Shown here one piece after another: positions 38,820 through 47,062 of a stretch of 57,790 nt of DNA; position 1 is the stretch's first letter, and every line of letters starts with the position of its first letter. The notes beneath the pieces are model-generated. The model worked only from the letters and a program-made list of their open reading frames with translations, had not been told where the DNA came from and did not search any database. The DNA comes from Phycocordibacter sp964398865 (GTDB taxonomy: Bacteria; Patescibacteriota; Minisyncoccia; Phycocordibacterales; Phycocordibacteraceae). Both the position numbers and the translations under genes were made by a program. The stretch is taken from assembly GCA_964398865.1 (NCBI GenBank), contig CAYNOO010000007.1:1-57790 (forward strand), written 5' to 3'.

Positions 38820-39944
38820 TTATTCTCCCGGCGGCGGGAGCGTTATATTTTCAGGTTCAAAAATAACTTCACGCTTTCCTTCCTCGACTACTCCCACATC
38901 CATCAATGTATAGCCTACTTTTGTTCCTATTGAAATTATTTTTTCCACCTCCTCGGCGGGGGCAAAAATGTAATATCCTGCACCCCAGTTAAATGTCTTC
39001 AGGCAATCTTTTAGAGGAATGTTGAGTGCATCCTTAAAATACATAAATAAATCTGGCACCTTGAGCCATGAGTGAACACGATAGGTGTAGGCACGCTTAT
39101 CAAAGGCGAGCTTCCCTACGCCACTCCCCGTGCCTGGCAACAATGCATGAATATCTATTTTTGCTTCCAATAAGGCTTCAATAAGTGCAACGTAAGAGCG
39201 GGTAGGAATCAAAGCTTCTGTTCCGAGCGTATTGCCGTTTGGAAGTTTTGTCAGAAATTTATCCGGCAATTCAAGAGCTTTTTGAATAACAAGGGATACG
39301 CCGTTTGAATGCAAGCCTGATGACGCAACTGCGATGATGTGGTCGCCCGCCGTAAGCTTCTTGCCAGTAATAAGACGGCTCTTAGGCGCAATAATACCGG
39401 TAACGGAACCAGAAAGAGACGGGGCTGCAGTAACGGGTGGCTCTGATTTCAAAAGATATTTCAACGGGGCTGACTCTCCTGCAGGGAGCGCCATGCCAAC
39501 TTCTTCGCACACTTTGTAGAAACCTTCCGCCAAATCCTTATTCCTCTTATCGTCCGCAAACCAATCACTGGTACCAACGTCTATGTGATCACAAAACACG
39601 ACCGGCATCGCACCTTGCGCAATAACATCGTTCACAATCATGAGCGCGGTGTCTATCGCAATGGCGTCGTAGTAGGTTTTGCCCGTTCCCTCATGCTGAT
39701 ACATCCATTCGGCAATCCAGTTTTTATTTCCCAGCCCTTCCTGCGTCGTGCACCAAATATGCTCCTCTGCACCCCTGTATTCATACACTGCGCCATGCGC
39801 ATGCATCACGTCTTCCGCGATAAAGACATTCCTCTTATTTGGAAATGCGGTTGTGCGCTTGCCCGCTGCGATCATCGCCTGCTTAAAGGGTTCTAGTTTT
39901 GTGTAGTCAACTCCGGATCTAGCGTAGAGAGACTGCTCTGTCAT
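38820..39944 (-). CDS. purM: AIR synthase PurM
   Basis: A 374-residue ATP-dependent cyclo-ligase converting FGAM to AIR. It is recognised from SGVDYTKLEPFKQAM, AIDTALMIVNDVIAQGAMPVVFCDHIDVG, the GLHSNGVSLV motif and PGTGSGVGKLAFDK. It is about 30 residues longer than the E. coli enzyme, with the excess at the start and in the middle. It overlaps purE by 4 bases (ATGA). Confidence 0.92.
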   Translation of the reverse strand: MTEQSLYARSGVDYTKLEPFKQAMIAAGKRTTAFPNKRNVFIAEDVMHAHGAVYEYRGAEEHIWCTTQEGLGNKNWIAEWMYQHEGTGKTYYDAIAIDTALMIVNDVIAQGAMPVVFCDHIDVGTSDWFADDKRNKDLAEGFYKVCEEVGMALPAGESAPLKYLLKSEPPVTAAPSLSGSVTGIIAPKSRLITGKKLTAGDHIIAVASSGLHSNGVSLVIQKALELPDKFLTKLPNGNTLGTEALIPTRSYVALIEALLEAKIDIHALLPGTGSGVGKLAFDKRAYTYRVHSWLKVPDLFMYFKDALNIPLKDCLKTFNWGAGYYIFAPAEEVEKIISIGTKVGYTLMDVGVVEEGKREVIFEPENITLPPPGE

Positions 39945-40465
39945 GAGAGGTTTTCCTTTATGTACCGTTCAAAACCTTTCTCTTCCATTTTTTGCGCTTT
40001 CTCTAAAACTTCTTTCTCCAACTTCGCTTTGAAAGCAACTATTTTTTCTCGCGTGGCGCTATCACCAGTGCCAATCATTTGCGCAGCCAGGATGCCTGCG
40101 TTCTTCGCTCCATTTATAGCAACAGTTGCAACAGGAACCCCTGGTGGCATCTGCGCGATTGCAAACAAGGAGTCGATGCCTCCCGTGCCCGAGCTTTTTA
40201 TTGGAACTCCGATAACGGGAAGCGGTGTGAATGCAGCAATGACTCCGGGCAAATGTGCGGCGACTCCAGCTCCCGCGATAATAACCCTAAGACCCCTTTC
40301 GGCTGCGGTTTTTGCGTATTCCGCGACAGCCTCGGGTGCGCGATGTGCAGAAAGGGCAGTAATTTCGGATTCAATTCCAAGGTCGTGGAGTACCTCAAGT
40401 GCGGCTTTCATTACGGTCAGATCCGAATCTGATCCCATAATGATGCCGACGAGTGGTTTGTTCAT
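39941..40465 (-). CDS. purE: PurE, N5-CAIR mutase or AIR carboxylase
   Basis: A 174-residue small enzyme carrying PLVGIIMGSDSDLTVM (4-19), ALSAHRAPEAV (42-52) and AGVAAHLPGVIAAFTPLPVIGVPI. The SDSDL and SAHR motifs are diagnostic. Whether it is class I (with PurK) or class II cannot be settled; no purK lies in this window. The ATG at 40465 (MNKPLVG) is chosen; an in-frame start at 40483 adds six residues. It follows the SAM-hydrolase-like gene by about 65 bases. Confidence 0.96.
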   Translation of the reverse strand: MNKPLVGIIMGSDSDLTVMKAALEVLHDLGIESEITALSAHRAPEAVAEYAKTAAERGLRVIIAGAGVAAHLPGVIAAFTPLPVIGVPIKSSGTGGIDSLFAIAQMPPGVPVATVAINGAKNAGILAAQMIGTGDSATREKIVAFKAKLEKEVLEKAQKMEEKGFERYIKENLS

Positions 40466-40530
40466 AGAAATTAACTTATACATTGATTATATCAATGTAT
40501 TCCAAAGGTGTCATTCTACTCGCCAAAAGG

Positions 40531-41544
40531 TTATTCGGGCGAATCAAAAATGGTATTGCCAGCGGACAATCCGAATTTTTTGCCTGCACTGCCACCTTGT
40601 ACGACAATTTCAAGAAGTCTTTTATCGCCAAGCCCTGAGCTTCCGACAATGACAGCAACATTACTGGTCGGCACATCCTTAAGTCGACGATACACGGGCA
40701 GAGTACCAAATTTCGTTTTGAGGCTTCCTACCGAATCTTTTGAGCCATTTCCGTTTCCACTCTTAAGTGCATGCACTATCTCTGGGGAAAATACATCTTC
40801 AGAGAGAAGCGTGGTCTTAGCGTTGCCATATTTTGCAAACTTATCTACCTGCCACACCGCTTGAGGTGCATCAGGAATTTCTTTTATATCCTTCCTCTCC
40901 GCGCTCGGAATGTCGTGATAGCGGAGGAGATATGATGCGATGCGAGGAGAAAATTCATAGCTTCGGAATTGAGTTTCTCTGATACGCTTTTCGTCGTCCA
41001 CGGAAATCATCCCCTTTCTCTTTAGTACTGCAAGCGTCGCGTTAGTATCAAGCACTTGCACGGCATCAGTAAGATTGAATTTCTTAACTAAAGAGAGAGC
41101 GAGACCGTCTACCGTAGTCACTACGAGAGTGTTGCCGTGCCAAAAATAACAGAACGGACTCCCATTCTCATATTTCTTGGCTGCTTCCCCTTCGCGTGGA
41201 GCAACATTCGCGAGGATTACGTTTTTGTGCTTTCGAGTCTTTGGGTCGGAAGCTCCATCAAGAGCATCCAGTGCCGTTATGATTCCCACCCCTCCCGCAA
41301 GATCATCTTCAACGCCGATAAACCCAGCGTTACGACCTAAGATTTCTGACGAACGTGCAGTGAGGCGCGTGCGCGCATCGTCATCAGCACAATCATTTAC
41401 ATGAACAACAGATGTATCTTTTCGTATCTCCTCATAAAAGCTCTGCCATTCAGCTTTCCTGCCCTGAGCTATCGCTTCTGAAATGAATGAGGGTGTAATT
41501 TTCTCAAGAAAGCTCCTTTTTATTTCTGGTTGAGTGATTGTCAT
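40531..41544 (-). CDS. Divergent SAM hydrolase-like protein (DUF62 family)
   Basis: A 337-residue protein. The C-terminal block RLLEIVVQGGSAGKKFGLSAG matches the closing LEIAVN-x-GSAA-x-x-L-x-x-x-x-GD block of the SAM hydroxide adenosyltransferases (DUF62), which cleave SAM with water to adenosine and methionine. The centre, NVILANVAPREG then FWHGNTLVVTTVDGLALSL, sits where that family has its VDPGVG and PDNGLL motifs, but several catalytic-site residues of studied enzymes are not obvious, so activity is inferred. It is the first gene behind a Met-codon attenuator and lies inside the purine operon; both fit a SAM/adenosine role. Otherwise it is an unknown purine-linked protein. Confidence 0.55.
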   Translation of the reverse strand: MTITQPEIKRSFLEKITPSFISEAIAQGRKAEWQSFYEEIRKDTSVVHVNDCADDDARTRLTARSSEILGRNAGFIGVEDDLAGGVGIITALDALDGASDPKTRKHKNVILANVAPREGEAAKKYENGSPFCYFWHGNTLVVTTVDGLALSLVKKFNLTDAVQVLDTNATLAVLKRKGMISVDDEKRIRETQFRSYEFSPRIASYLLRYHDIPSAERKDIKEIPDAPQAVWQVDKFAKYGNAKTTLLSEDVFSPEIVHALKSGNGNGSKDSVGSLKTKFGTLPVYRRLKDVPTSNVAVIVGSSGLGDKRLLEIVVQGGSAGKKFGLSAGNTIFDSPE

Positions 41545-41557
41545 GGTTTTTTACAAT

Positions 41558-41641
41558 AAAAAAGCCTCCGCGGGTTTGGAAGGCTGGTCTTGCTTTGGGC
41601 TTTTGTGAACTAAATGGATACAGTGCGCAAGACCAGCCTTC
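41558..41641 (-). promoter_or_regulatory. Transcription attenuator with mutually exclusive hairpins
   Basis: On the minus strand, segment 2 (41641-41627) pairs perfectly over 15 bases with segment 3 (41593-41579): the antiterminator. Segment 3 also pairs, through AGCCT-T-CC (41585-41578), with segment 4 GGAGGCT (41569-41563), followed by six T (41563-41558): the terminator. Segment 1, TGCGCAA (41675-41669), can pair with TTGCGCA (41630-41624) at the end of segment 2. Segments 1 and 2 lie in the leader peptide ORF, with the Met codons between them. This is the full 1-2-3-4 plan of amino-acid attenuators. Confidence 0.75.
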
Positions 41642-41690
41642 TCATCGGCATCATCATTGCCATCATCATTGCGCAAATTACGATACTCAT
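41610..41690 (-). CDS. Methionine-rich leader peptide, 26 residues
   Basis: ATG at 41690 to TAG at 41612-41610. Codons 8-16 read MMMAMMMPM (seven Met of nine), followed by RRLVLRTVSI. The ORF begins 12 bases after a TAGAAT -10, so its mRNA has almost no 5' leader. The Met codons precede segment 2 of the attenuator, so a ribosome stalled there for lack of Met-tRNA leaves segment 2 free to form the antiterminator; a ribosome that finishes disrupts segment 2 and lets the terminator form. The peptide itself needs no function. The opposite strand has a 31-codon Ile-rich ORF, so some Met richness may be antisense to it. Confidence 0.65.
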   Translation of the reverse strand: MSIVICAMMMAMMMPMRRLVLRTVSI

Positions 41691-41702
41691 ACTTACTTTT
41701 TT

Positions 41703-41730
41703 ATTCTAGCGAAAATACACTTAAAGTCAA
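41703..41730 (-). promoter_or_regulatory. Internal promoter of the purine operon
   Basis: TTGACT (41730-41725) and TAGAAT (41708-41703) on the minus strand have a 16-base spacer. The -35 overlaps the stop codon of purQ. Transcription from here would start a few bases before the leader peptide ATG. Confidence 0.75.
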
Positions 41731-42503
41731 TTTTTGAAATACGCTACGCCATTTTTAAATATCTGAAGCCCAGGACCGTTTATCGGAAACGCTTCGCCTG
41801 AGCGTTTTGCCTTCTCCGCTGCAAGCGGCCAGTTTGGAAGATTAGTAGTGAAAAGCGCACGGTCAGGATGCGGCATAAGACCGAATACTCGCCCCTTATG
41901 TGCAAGAACACCAGCGATATTATCAGTGGCGCCGTTTGGATTTGCTGGCAAATCTTGATAGTCCGCAGTCTCACCTTTCACATAGCGGAGAGCTACGGCT
42001 TTATTTTTTTTCAAAGCCGCGAGTGTTTTTTTATCAGCGATATACCTCCCCTCTCCATGACCGATAGGAGCTGAGAGCTTAGTCATTCCCTTAAGCCAGG
42101 GGCTCTCAATGCCTTCAACTACCATATCCGTCCATCGGTCTGAGTAGCGATTAGATTCGTTGAACGTGAGCGCGCCCGGCAAAAGCCCGAGCTGGGTCAA
42201 TATCTGGAAGCCGTTGCAGATGCCTATCACGAGCTTGCCATCCTTGATGAATTTTTGGAGCGGTTTCCAAAGATGATTTTTTACTCGATTCGCATATGCT
42301 TTACCTGAGCCAGTGTCGTCACCGTATGCGAATCCGCCCGGAAACGCGAGAATTTGATAGGTTTCCAATTTGACCTTCCCATCAATAACGTCATTGATGT
42401 GCACAATCTCTGCATCAGCCCCCGCAAGCTCGAAGCCGTAGCGTGCTTCTTCTTCGCAGTTGAGTCCGTATCCGGAAAAGACTAAAACTTTTATTTTTTT
42501 CAT
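41727..42503 (-). CDS. purQ: FGAM synthase glutaminase subunit PurQ
   Basis: A 258-residue class I glutamine amidotransferase supplying ammonia to PurL. It shows KVLVFSGYGLNCEEE (5-19), AFPGGFAYGDDTGSGKAYAN (53-72), the nucleophile in GICNGFQILTQLG and the catalytic His in LMPHPDRALF (His then Glu-equivalent context). It starts 2 bases after purL ends. The stop codon doubles as part of the -35 of the next promoter. Confidence 0.95.
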   Translation of the reverse strand: MKKIKVLVFSGYGLNCEEEARYGFELAGADAEIVHINDVIDGKVKLETYQILAFPGGFAYGDDTGSGKAYANRVKNHLWKPLQKFIKDGKLVIGICNGFQILTQLGLLPGALTFNESNRYSDRWTDMVVEGIESPWLKGMTKLSAPIGHGEGRYIADKKTLAALKKNKAVALRYVKGETADYQDLPANPNGATDNIAGVLAHKGRVFGLMPHPDRALFTTNLPNWPLAAEKAKRSGEAFPINGPGLQIFKNGVAYFKN

Positions 42504-42505
42504 AG

Positions 42506-45454
42506 TTACCAGTGTTTAAATGTTGAACGGTAAGCTTCCAATGCCTTGCTGAGGGTAAGGTGTGCGCTTCTGCCCTGCGGGAGCGTAATTGAAATGTTTT
42601 CTGTTTCCGTCACTGCACCGATTTTTTTGAGAACGATACCGGAGAAAAGTTTTTCAAACGCGCCTGCATTCTGTGGAGCAACAGTCACCACGATGCGACC
42701 TTGGGATTCAGAAAATAGAATTGCATCCGCACGACCCGTGGTGCCTGGAATTTTTGACAGATTCACTTCGATACCAAACTTCCCTGCCATAGACGTCTTT
42801 GCAAGTGCAAGTGCAAGTCCGCCGCGACCAACGGAAATCGCGGAGGCAACCAATCCCTTCGATGCTGCGCGCGAAAACACACGGTAGAGTTTCATGTTCT
42901 TCTTTCCATCCACTGCGGGAATAGTGCCTCTCTTTGAGTCGCCTTGCATGCGTGCATACTCAGAGCCGCCAAGTTCGTCATGCGTCTCTCCGAGGAGATA
43001 TACATAGTCCCCCGCTACTTTCGCATCTATAGAAATCGCTTTAGTTCCGTCCGCGATAACGCCAATCGTTGAAATAAGGAGCGTTGGCAGCGCTGAAATC
43101 TTTATGAAATTCCCTTTCTCATCGTAGCCTTTGAAATCATTAAACATGCTGTCTTTGCCAGAAATATAGGGCGTGCCATAGAGAATTGCATAGTCGTAAC
43201 ATGCTTTCGCGGCTTCTTTGAGCTGCCATAGACGCTCTGGCTCATCAGACGACGCCCAGCAAAAGTTATCGAGGAGGGCGAGATGATCAATGTTGGCTCC
43301 TGCTGCTATGGCATTGCGTACCGCGGTATCAATAGCAGCGGCTGCCATTTTGTATGGATCGCTGTTGGAATAATGCGGCGCAAGCGCGCTGCCAAGGACT
43401 ACCGCACGAGCAGAATTAAGAAGCGGACGAAACACCGATACATCGCCCATGACGCGCCCAGCGCCTTGTACGGGCTTTAGTACGGAGCCGCCTTGCACTT
43501 CGTGGTCGAATTGGCGCGCGAGAAATTCGTTTGAAGCGATATTGAGAGAAGCGAGTAAGCGGATGAGCGATGACGAGAAATCTTTTGGCTCTGAAAGTTC
43601 AAGTTTTTCTTCTACGTGCACAGGCTTTTTCGTAACGAGATGTTTTGATGGGAGCCCGTCATGGAGAAAATCCAGCTTTACATCCATCACCTTTTTTCCG
43701 GAATACGTGACAACGCATGAGCCGCTTTTCGTGAACTCACCGATTATGCTCGCTTCCACTCCGCGGCGCTCCATGAGGCTTTTGAATACGCGCCATTTTT
43801 TCTTCGGAACAGAAAGAGTCATGCGCTCTTGGGATTCTGAAATCCAAACCTGCCAGGGCTCGAGCCCTGGGTACTTCAAGGGCACCTTATCAAGTTCTAC
43901 TCTGCATCCGCCCGACTCCCGTGCCATCTCACCAACAGAGGACGAGAGACCACCAGCGCCGTTATCGGTAATGCTGCTATAGAGCCCTAGATCCCGCGCT
44001 TCTTTTGCTATCGCGTCTGAGAATTTTTTCTGCGTGATCGCATCACCGATTTGTACTGCTGTTGCAGGAGAACCTGAATCAAGCTCAACGGAAGAAAACG
44101 TTGCGCCATGGATGCCGTCCAAACCTACTCGACCCCCAATCATGACGATGTAATCTCCGGGACGTGCCTTCTTCTCATACAGTTTTCGCCCACGAGAATC
44201 CTTTTTCGGAATGATTCCTACCGTGCCTGCGAACACCAACGGCTTTCCGCGATAGGTCTCGTCAAAGAGCGTGAACCCATGTTCCGTCGGTATGCCGCTC
44301 TGATTGCCGCCCGCATTGATGCCAGCAATCACGCCTTCCGCGATGCGCCGAGACGAGAGCATCTCTTGAGTGAGTTCTCTATCGCGATACAAACGCTCCG
44401 TGTCGTCTGGCGATGCGAAACAAAAGCCGTATACGTTGGCAACAGGTTTCGCACCGAGACCAAAACCAAGAGAGTCGCGGTTTACTCCAACAATTCCAGT
44501 AATCGCCCCGCCATACGGATCGAGTGCTGACGGACTGTTATGAGTTTCTACCTTGTGCGTGATGACATGCTCTTTATCAAACTCGATGCCACCTGAATTA
44601 TCCTTGAAAACAGAAACACAGAAATCTTTCTTCCCTTTCTTCGCACGAATGCGCGCTGTCGCACCTTTTATATACGTCCGATAGATTCCCTCTTTTACAG
44701 AGTCTATGGGGTTTGCGAATATAGTGTGCTTGCAGTGCTCGCTCCACGTCTGCGCGAACGACTCAATCTCAACGTCCGTCGGCTTTCTCCCAGCACGGCG
44801 AAAATGATTCCGGATAGCTTTCAAGGCATCGAGATCAAGTCCTAGCGGTCCTCGTCTCGTGCCATTTTTGTCCTCAATGCCGAGCTTTCCCAATGTCTCA
44901 AGTTCTGCGTCAGTGACTTCAAGATCAACTGCGAGGACGCGTGACGAGCCTGAAAGGATGACTCGTGGAATCAAAACCGCACCACCCTCTTTCTGAATCG
45001 ACTGATCAAAAATGCGCGCCGACTGAATAAGCGGGTTATGAAGCGATGCCGCTATTTTCTTTGCCTGTGCTTCTGAAACAGAGCCTTCAATGAAAAACGT
45101 CTGAGAGGAGTAGACTCGCTCTTCTTTTTTGAAAGCGCGCCTCGTCGCATCCGTAATGGTCTCTCCTGCAGTTGTGCCAATGTTATCGGTAACTCCGGGG
45201 AGATACCCTATCTCTATTCCAAAAGAAAAATGCGCTGGCTTCCAGCGTCCTATGATTGATTTTTCGACTTGAGGGTTGGTCAGCGCATCTTTCGCTTTCT
45301 TCGACGCGGCTTTCGAAATATCTGCATCTATGAGATATGAGTCGGCGATATGAACAGACGTAACACCGCTTCCCACGAGCGCGCGAAACGCTTTCAACCT
45401 CACCTCAGCGCGTGCATCCGGAATCGTTGGAATGACATCAATCCGGATAGCCAT
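42506..45454 (-). CDS. purL: FGAM synthase PurL with fused PurS-like N-terminus
   Basis: A 982-residue ATP-dependent amidotransferase converting FGAR to FGAM. The first 170 residues contain two PurS-like repeats (around 1-75 and 85-165), then the linker (ALKAIRNHFRRAGRKPTDVEIE), and two AIR-synthase-like halves. Landmarks are FAQTWSEHCKHT, KVETHNSPSALDPYGGA, GITDNGAGGLSSSVGEMA-type and SGKDSMFNDF. There is no glutaminase domain; PurQ supplies it. So this is a PurS-PurL fusion intermediate between the split Bacillus and single-chain Escherichia types. A TATTAT -10 ends 6 bases before the ATG: leaderless. Confidence 0.96.
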   Translation of the reverse strand: MAIRIDVIPTIPDARAEVRLKAFRALVGSGVTSVHIADSYLIDADISKAASKKAKDALTNPQVEKSIIGRWKPAHFSFGIEIGYLPGVTDNIGTTAGETITDATRRAFKKEERVYSSQTFFIEGSVSEAQAKKIAASLHNPLIQSARIFDQSIQKEGGAVLIPRVILSGSSRVLAVDLEVTDAELETLGKLGIEDKNGTRRGPLGLDLDALKAIRNHFRRAGRKPTDVEIESFAQTWSEHCKHTIFANPIDSVKEGIYRTYIKGATARIRAKKGKKDFCVSVFKDNSGGIEFDKEHVITHKVETHNSPSALDPYGGAITGIVGVNRDSLGFGLGAKPVANVYGFCFASPDDTERLYRDRELTQEMLSSRRIAEGVIAGINAGGNQSGIPTEHGFTLFDETYRGKPLVFAGTVGIIPKKDSRGRKLYEKKARPGDYIVMIGGRVGLDGIHGATFSSVELDSGSPATAVQIGDAITQKKFSDAIAKEARDLGLYSSITDNGAGGLSSSVGEMARESGGCRVELDKVPLKYPGLEPWQVWISESQERMTLSVPKKKWRVFKSLMERRGVEASIIGEFTKSGSCVVTYSGKKVMDVKLDFLHDGLPSKHLVTKKPVHVEEKLELSEPKDFSSSLIRLLASLNIASNEFLARQFDHEVQGGSVLKPVQGAGRVMGDVSVFRPLLNSARAVVLGSALAPHYSNSDPYKMAAAAIDTAVRNAIAAGANIDHLALLDNFCWASSDEPERLWQLKEAAKACYDYAILYGTPYISGKDSMFNDFKGYDEKGNFIKISALPTLLISTIGVIADGTKAISIDAKVAGDYVYLLGETHDELGGSEYARMQGDSKRGTIPAVDGKKNMKLYRVFSRAASKGLVASAISVGRGGLALALAKTSMAGKFGIEVNLSKIPGTTGRADAILFSESQGRIVVTVAPQNAGAFEKLFSGIVLKKIGAVTETENISITLPQGRSAHLTLSKALEAYRSTFKHW

Positions 45455-45460
45455 ACCCCC

Positions 45461-45489
45461 ATAATAAAGGAGTATCGCCTCACAGTAAA
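45461..45489 (-). promoter_or_regulatory. purL promoter, leaderless
   Basis: TTTACT (45489-45484), 17 bases, TATTAT (45466-45461) on the minus strand. Six bases lie between the -10 and the purL ATG. Confidence 0.75.
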
Positions 45490-45522
45490 ATCAGCAGATA
45501 TTCCTAAAAGTCAGAGTCAGGG

Positions 45523-46743
45523 TTATATTTTCTTTAACACGTCCCAGAGACTCGGGTCCTCGCCTCCGTCTATTTTGAAGATGGCGATGCCACGCACCCC
45601 TAGTTTTTTCGCAAGATTGATCTTATCTTCAATCGCTTTTGCATCGCTCCACCATACGATGTTAAACGATGAGACAGCAGGTACGCTTGGAGAAACAACT
45701 CCGTCAGAATAAGAAGTCGTAGCAATCGGAGCGAGGTTCAAGAGCGGATCAGTATTGGCAGGGTTTGTAGTGGGCATCACGCTCGGGATGTACGTAAAGC
45801 TTAACTCTCCTGCACTATTCCTTTTCAAGTTCGTCTGATACTGCGCAATGAGATCAAAGGCGTACTTCTGATTGAACGCCCACTGTAAATCATACCGATA
45901 TCCGTATTCAGAAAGCGGCGTGACTTTATATTCGTATCCGTATGTCGCAACACCAATCACTAGTTTTTTCTTTGAGATCGTCTGCGCAGCAAGAGTAATA
46001 ACTTTCTCTACCCACTTTGGGTCGGAAACAGGCACGTACGGAGAGCCGTCTGCCGCCTTATTTAATTTCACGTCTATCGAACCCTGATCATACGTCATGA
46101 GGTGAACGCGATCGCAATACTTGTTGATTGCGACGTAATCGTTCGCATACATGCCAGCGTCAGCCGGAGGTGTACCGTCATAGCGCGACGATATGGGGGT
46201 GCGCGCCTCTATGTCGCACATGACCCACTTATTGCCCATACGCTGATACAAGCCTTTGAGAAACGTCGAAAAATAATCTTTCGTTTCCGCATGCTTCCCC
46301 TCAAAATCTATATCGACACCGTCAAAACCTTTTTCTTTGACAAGCGCGGTGATAGCGTCTTCAAGCGCGATACGAGTCTTCGTGTTGCTCAGTATCCTAT
46401 CTATCGCCTCCCCATTGGACCACATCACGGTAGGAATGACGCGAATTTTTTTCGCCTTTGCAGCCGCGATGAGCTCAGGCCACGGTGCTTCATCTATCTT
46501 CATGGCGTCATACAGGGTGCCATCATCCCTCACCGTGTAACCGAATGGATTTATTTCAGTGAACGCACTCAAGTGAGCCAAGGCGTCAGCTGTTGAGGTT
46601 GCTTTTCTCCAGTACGGAAGCCAACCAGACACTTCCAAAGCCGGAGCTTTTGCTACAGCCGCATCTGCAGAAACAGCTACACTGCCAAAAACAAATGCGA
46701 GTACCAATACACCGAAGACTGCAACGATAGATTTTCCTTTCAT
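45523..46743 (-). CDS. Exported glycoside hydrolase family 18 protein
   Basis: A 406-residue protein with a signal peptide (1-29) and a GH18 barrel. The catalytic motif is DGVDIDFEG (141-149, acid E148). EVSGWLPYWR (37-46) and KLVIGVATYGYEYK are the other family blocks, close to YaaH/SleL-type lysins that act on peptidoglycan N-acetylglucosamine. Wall remodelling or attack on a host wall are possible. An extended -10 (TGC-TATACT) ends 7 bases before the ATG. Confidence 0.9.
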   Translation of the reverse strand: MKGKSIVAVFGVLVLAFVFGSVAVSADAAVAKAPALEVSGWLPYWRKATSTADALAHLSAFTEINPFGYTVRDDGTLYDAMKIDEAPWPELIAAAKAKKIRVIPTVMWSNGEAIDRILSNTKTRIALEDAITALVKEKGFDGVDIDFEGKHAETKDYFSTFLKGLYQRMGNKWVMCDIEARTPISSRYDGTPPADAGMYANDYVAINKYCDRVHLMTYDQGSIDVKLNKAADGSPYVPVSDPKWVEKVITLAAQTISKKKLVIGVATYGYEYKVTPLSEYGYRYDLQWAFNQKYAFDLIAQYQTNLKRNSAGELSFTYIPSVMPTTNPANTDPLLNLAPIATTSYSDGVVSPSVPAVSSFNIVWWSDAKAIEDKINLAKKLGVRGIAIFKIDGGEDPSLWDVLKKI

Positions 46744-46794
46744 AAAGCTTAGTATAGCAAAAAAGCGCTCTGGATTTCGCCGTAGAGTGACATT

Positions 46795-46947
46795 TTATTT
46801 AATAGGGTTGCGACCTTGTATGATGCGTATCAAGAACATGACAACTGCCACAACTAAGAGTAGGTGAACGAACCATCCAATAGTGTACACACCAACGACT
46901 CCGAGTATCCATAGAACAATAAGAATGATTGCGATAGTTTCGAGCAT
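46795..46947 (-). CDS. Small two-span membrane protein (lmo0937-like)
   Basis: ATG at 46947 to TAA at 46797-46795; 50 residues. Two hydrophobic helices (LETIAIILIVLWILGVVGVY and IGWFVHLLLVVAVVMFLIRI) and a basic IQGRNPIK tail match the short lmo0937/DUF5670 family, whose members end in a similar R-x-x-x-GR motif. Function unknown. It lies between the GH18 gene and the next membrane protein, on the same strand. A GATAAT hexamer ends 9 bases before the ATG. Confidence 0.75.
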   Translation of the reverse strand: MLETIAIILIVLWILGVVGVYTIGWFVHLLLVVAVVMFLIRIIQGRNPIK

Positions 46948-47062
46948 AAAAAATCCATTATCGATTATTAGTCAGGCAGAAACATTCACTCACACCACTT
47001 TAAAGACGAACTCCCTCAGTAAACCTTACCGGGGATGTGGAATAGATGAAGAGCTTTGGTAA

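Noticed and set aside
41614..41709. Plus-strand 31-codon ORF with an Ile-rich membrane-like helix, antisense to the Met leader peptide
   Set aside because: It is the complement of the Met-rich leader, so only one frame need be real. The minus strand has the terminator with U6, competing stems, and the orientation of the operon; the plus strand has a weak promoter-like pair at 41530-41557 but no terminator and would run into purQ antisense. Kept as the main alternative explanation, for instance a small hydrophobic toxin-like peptide.
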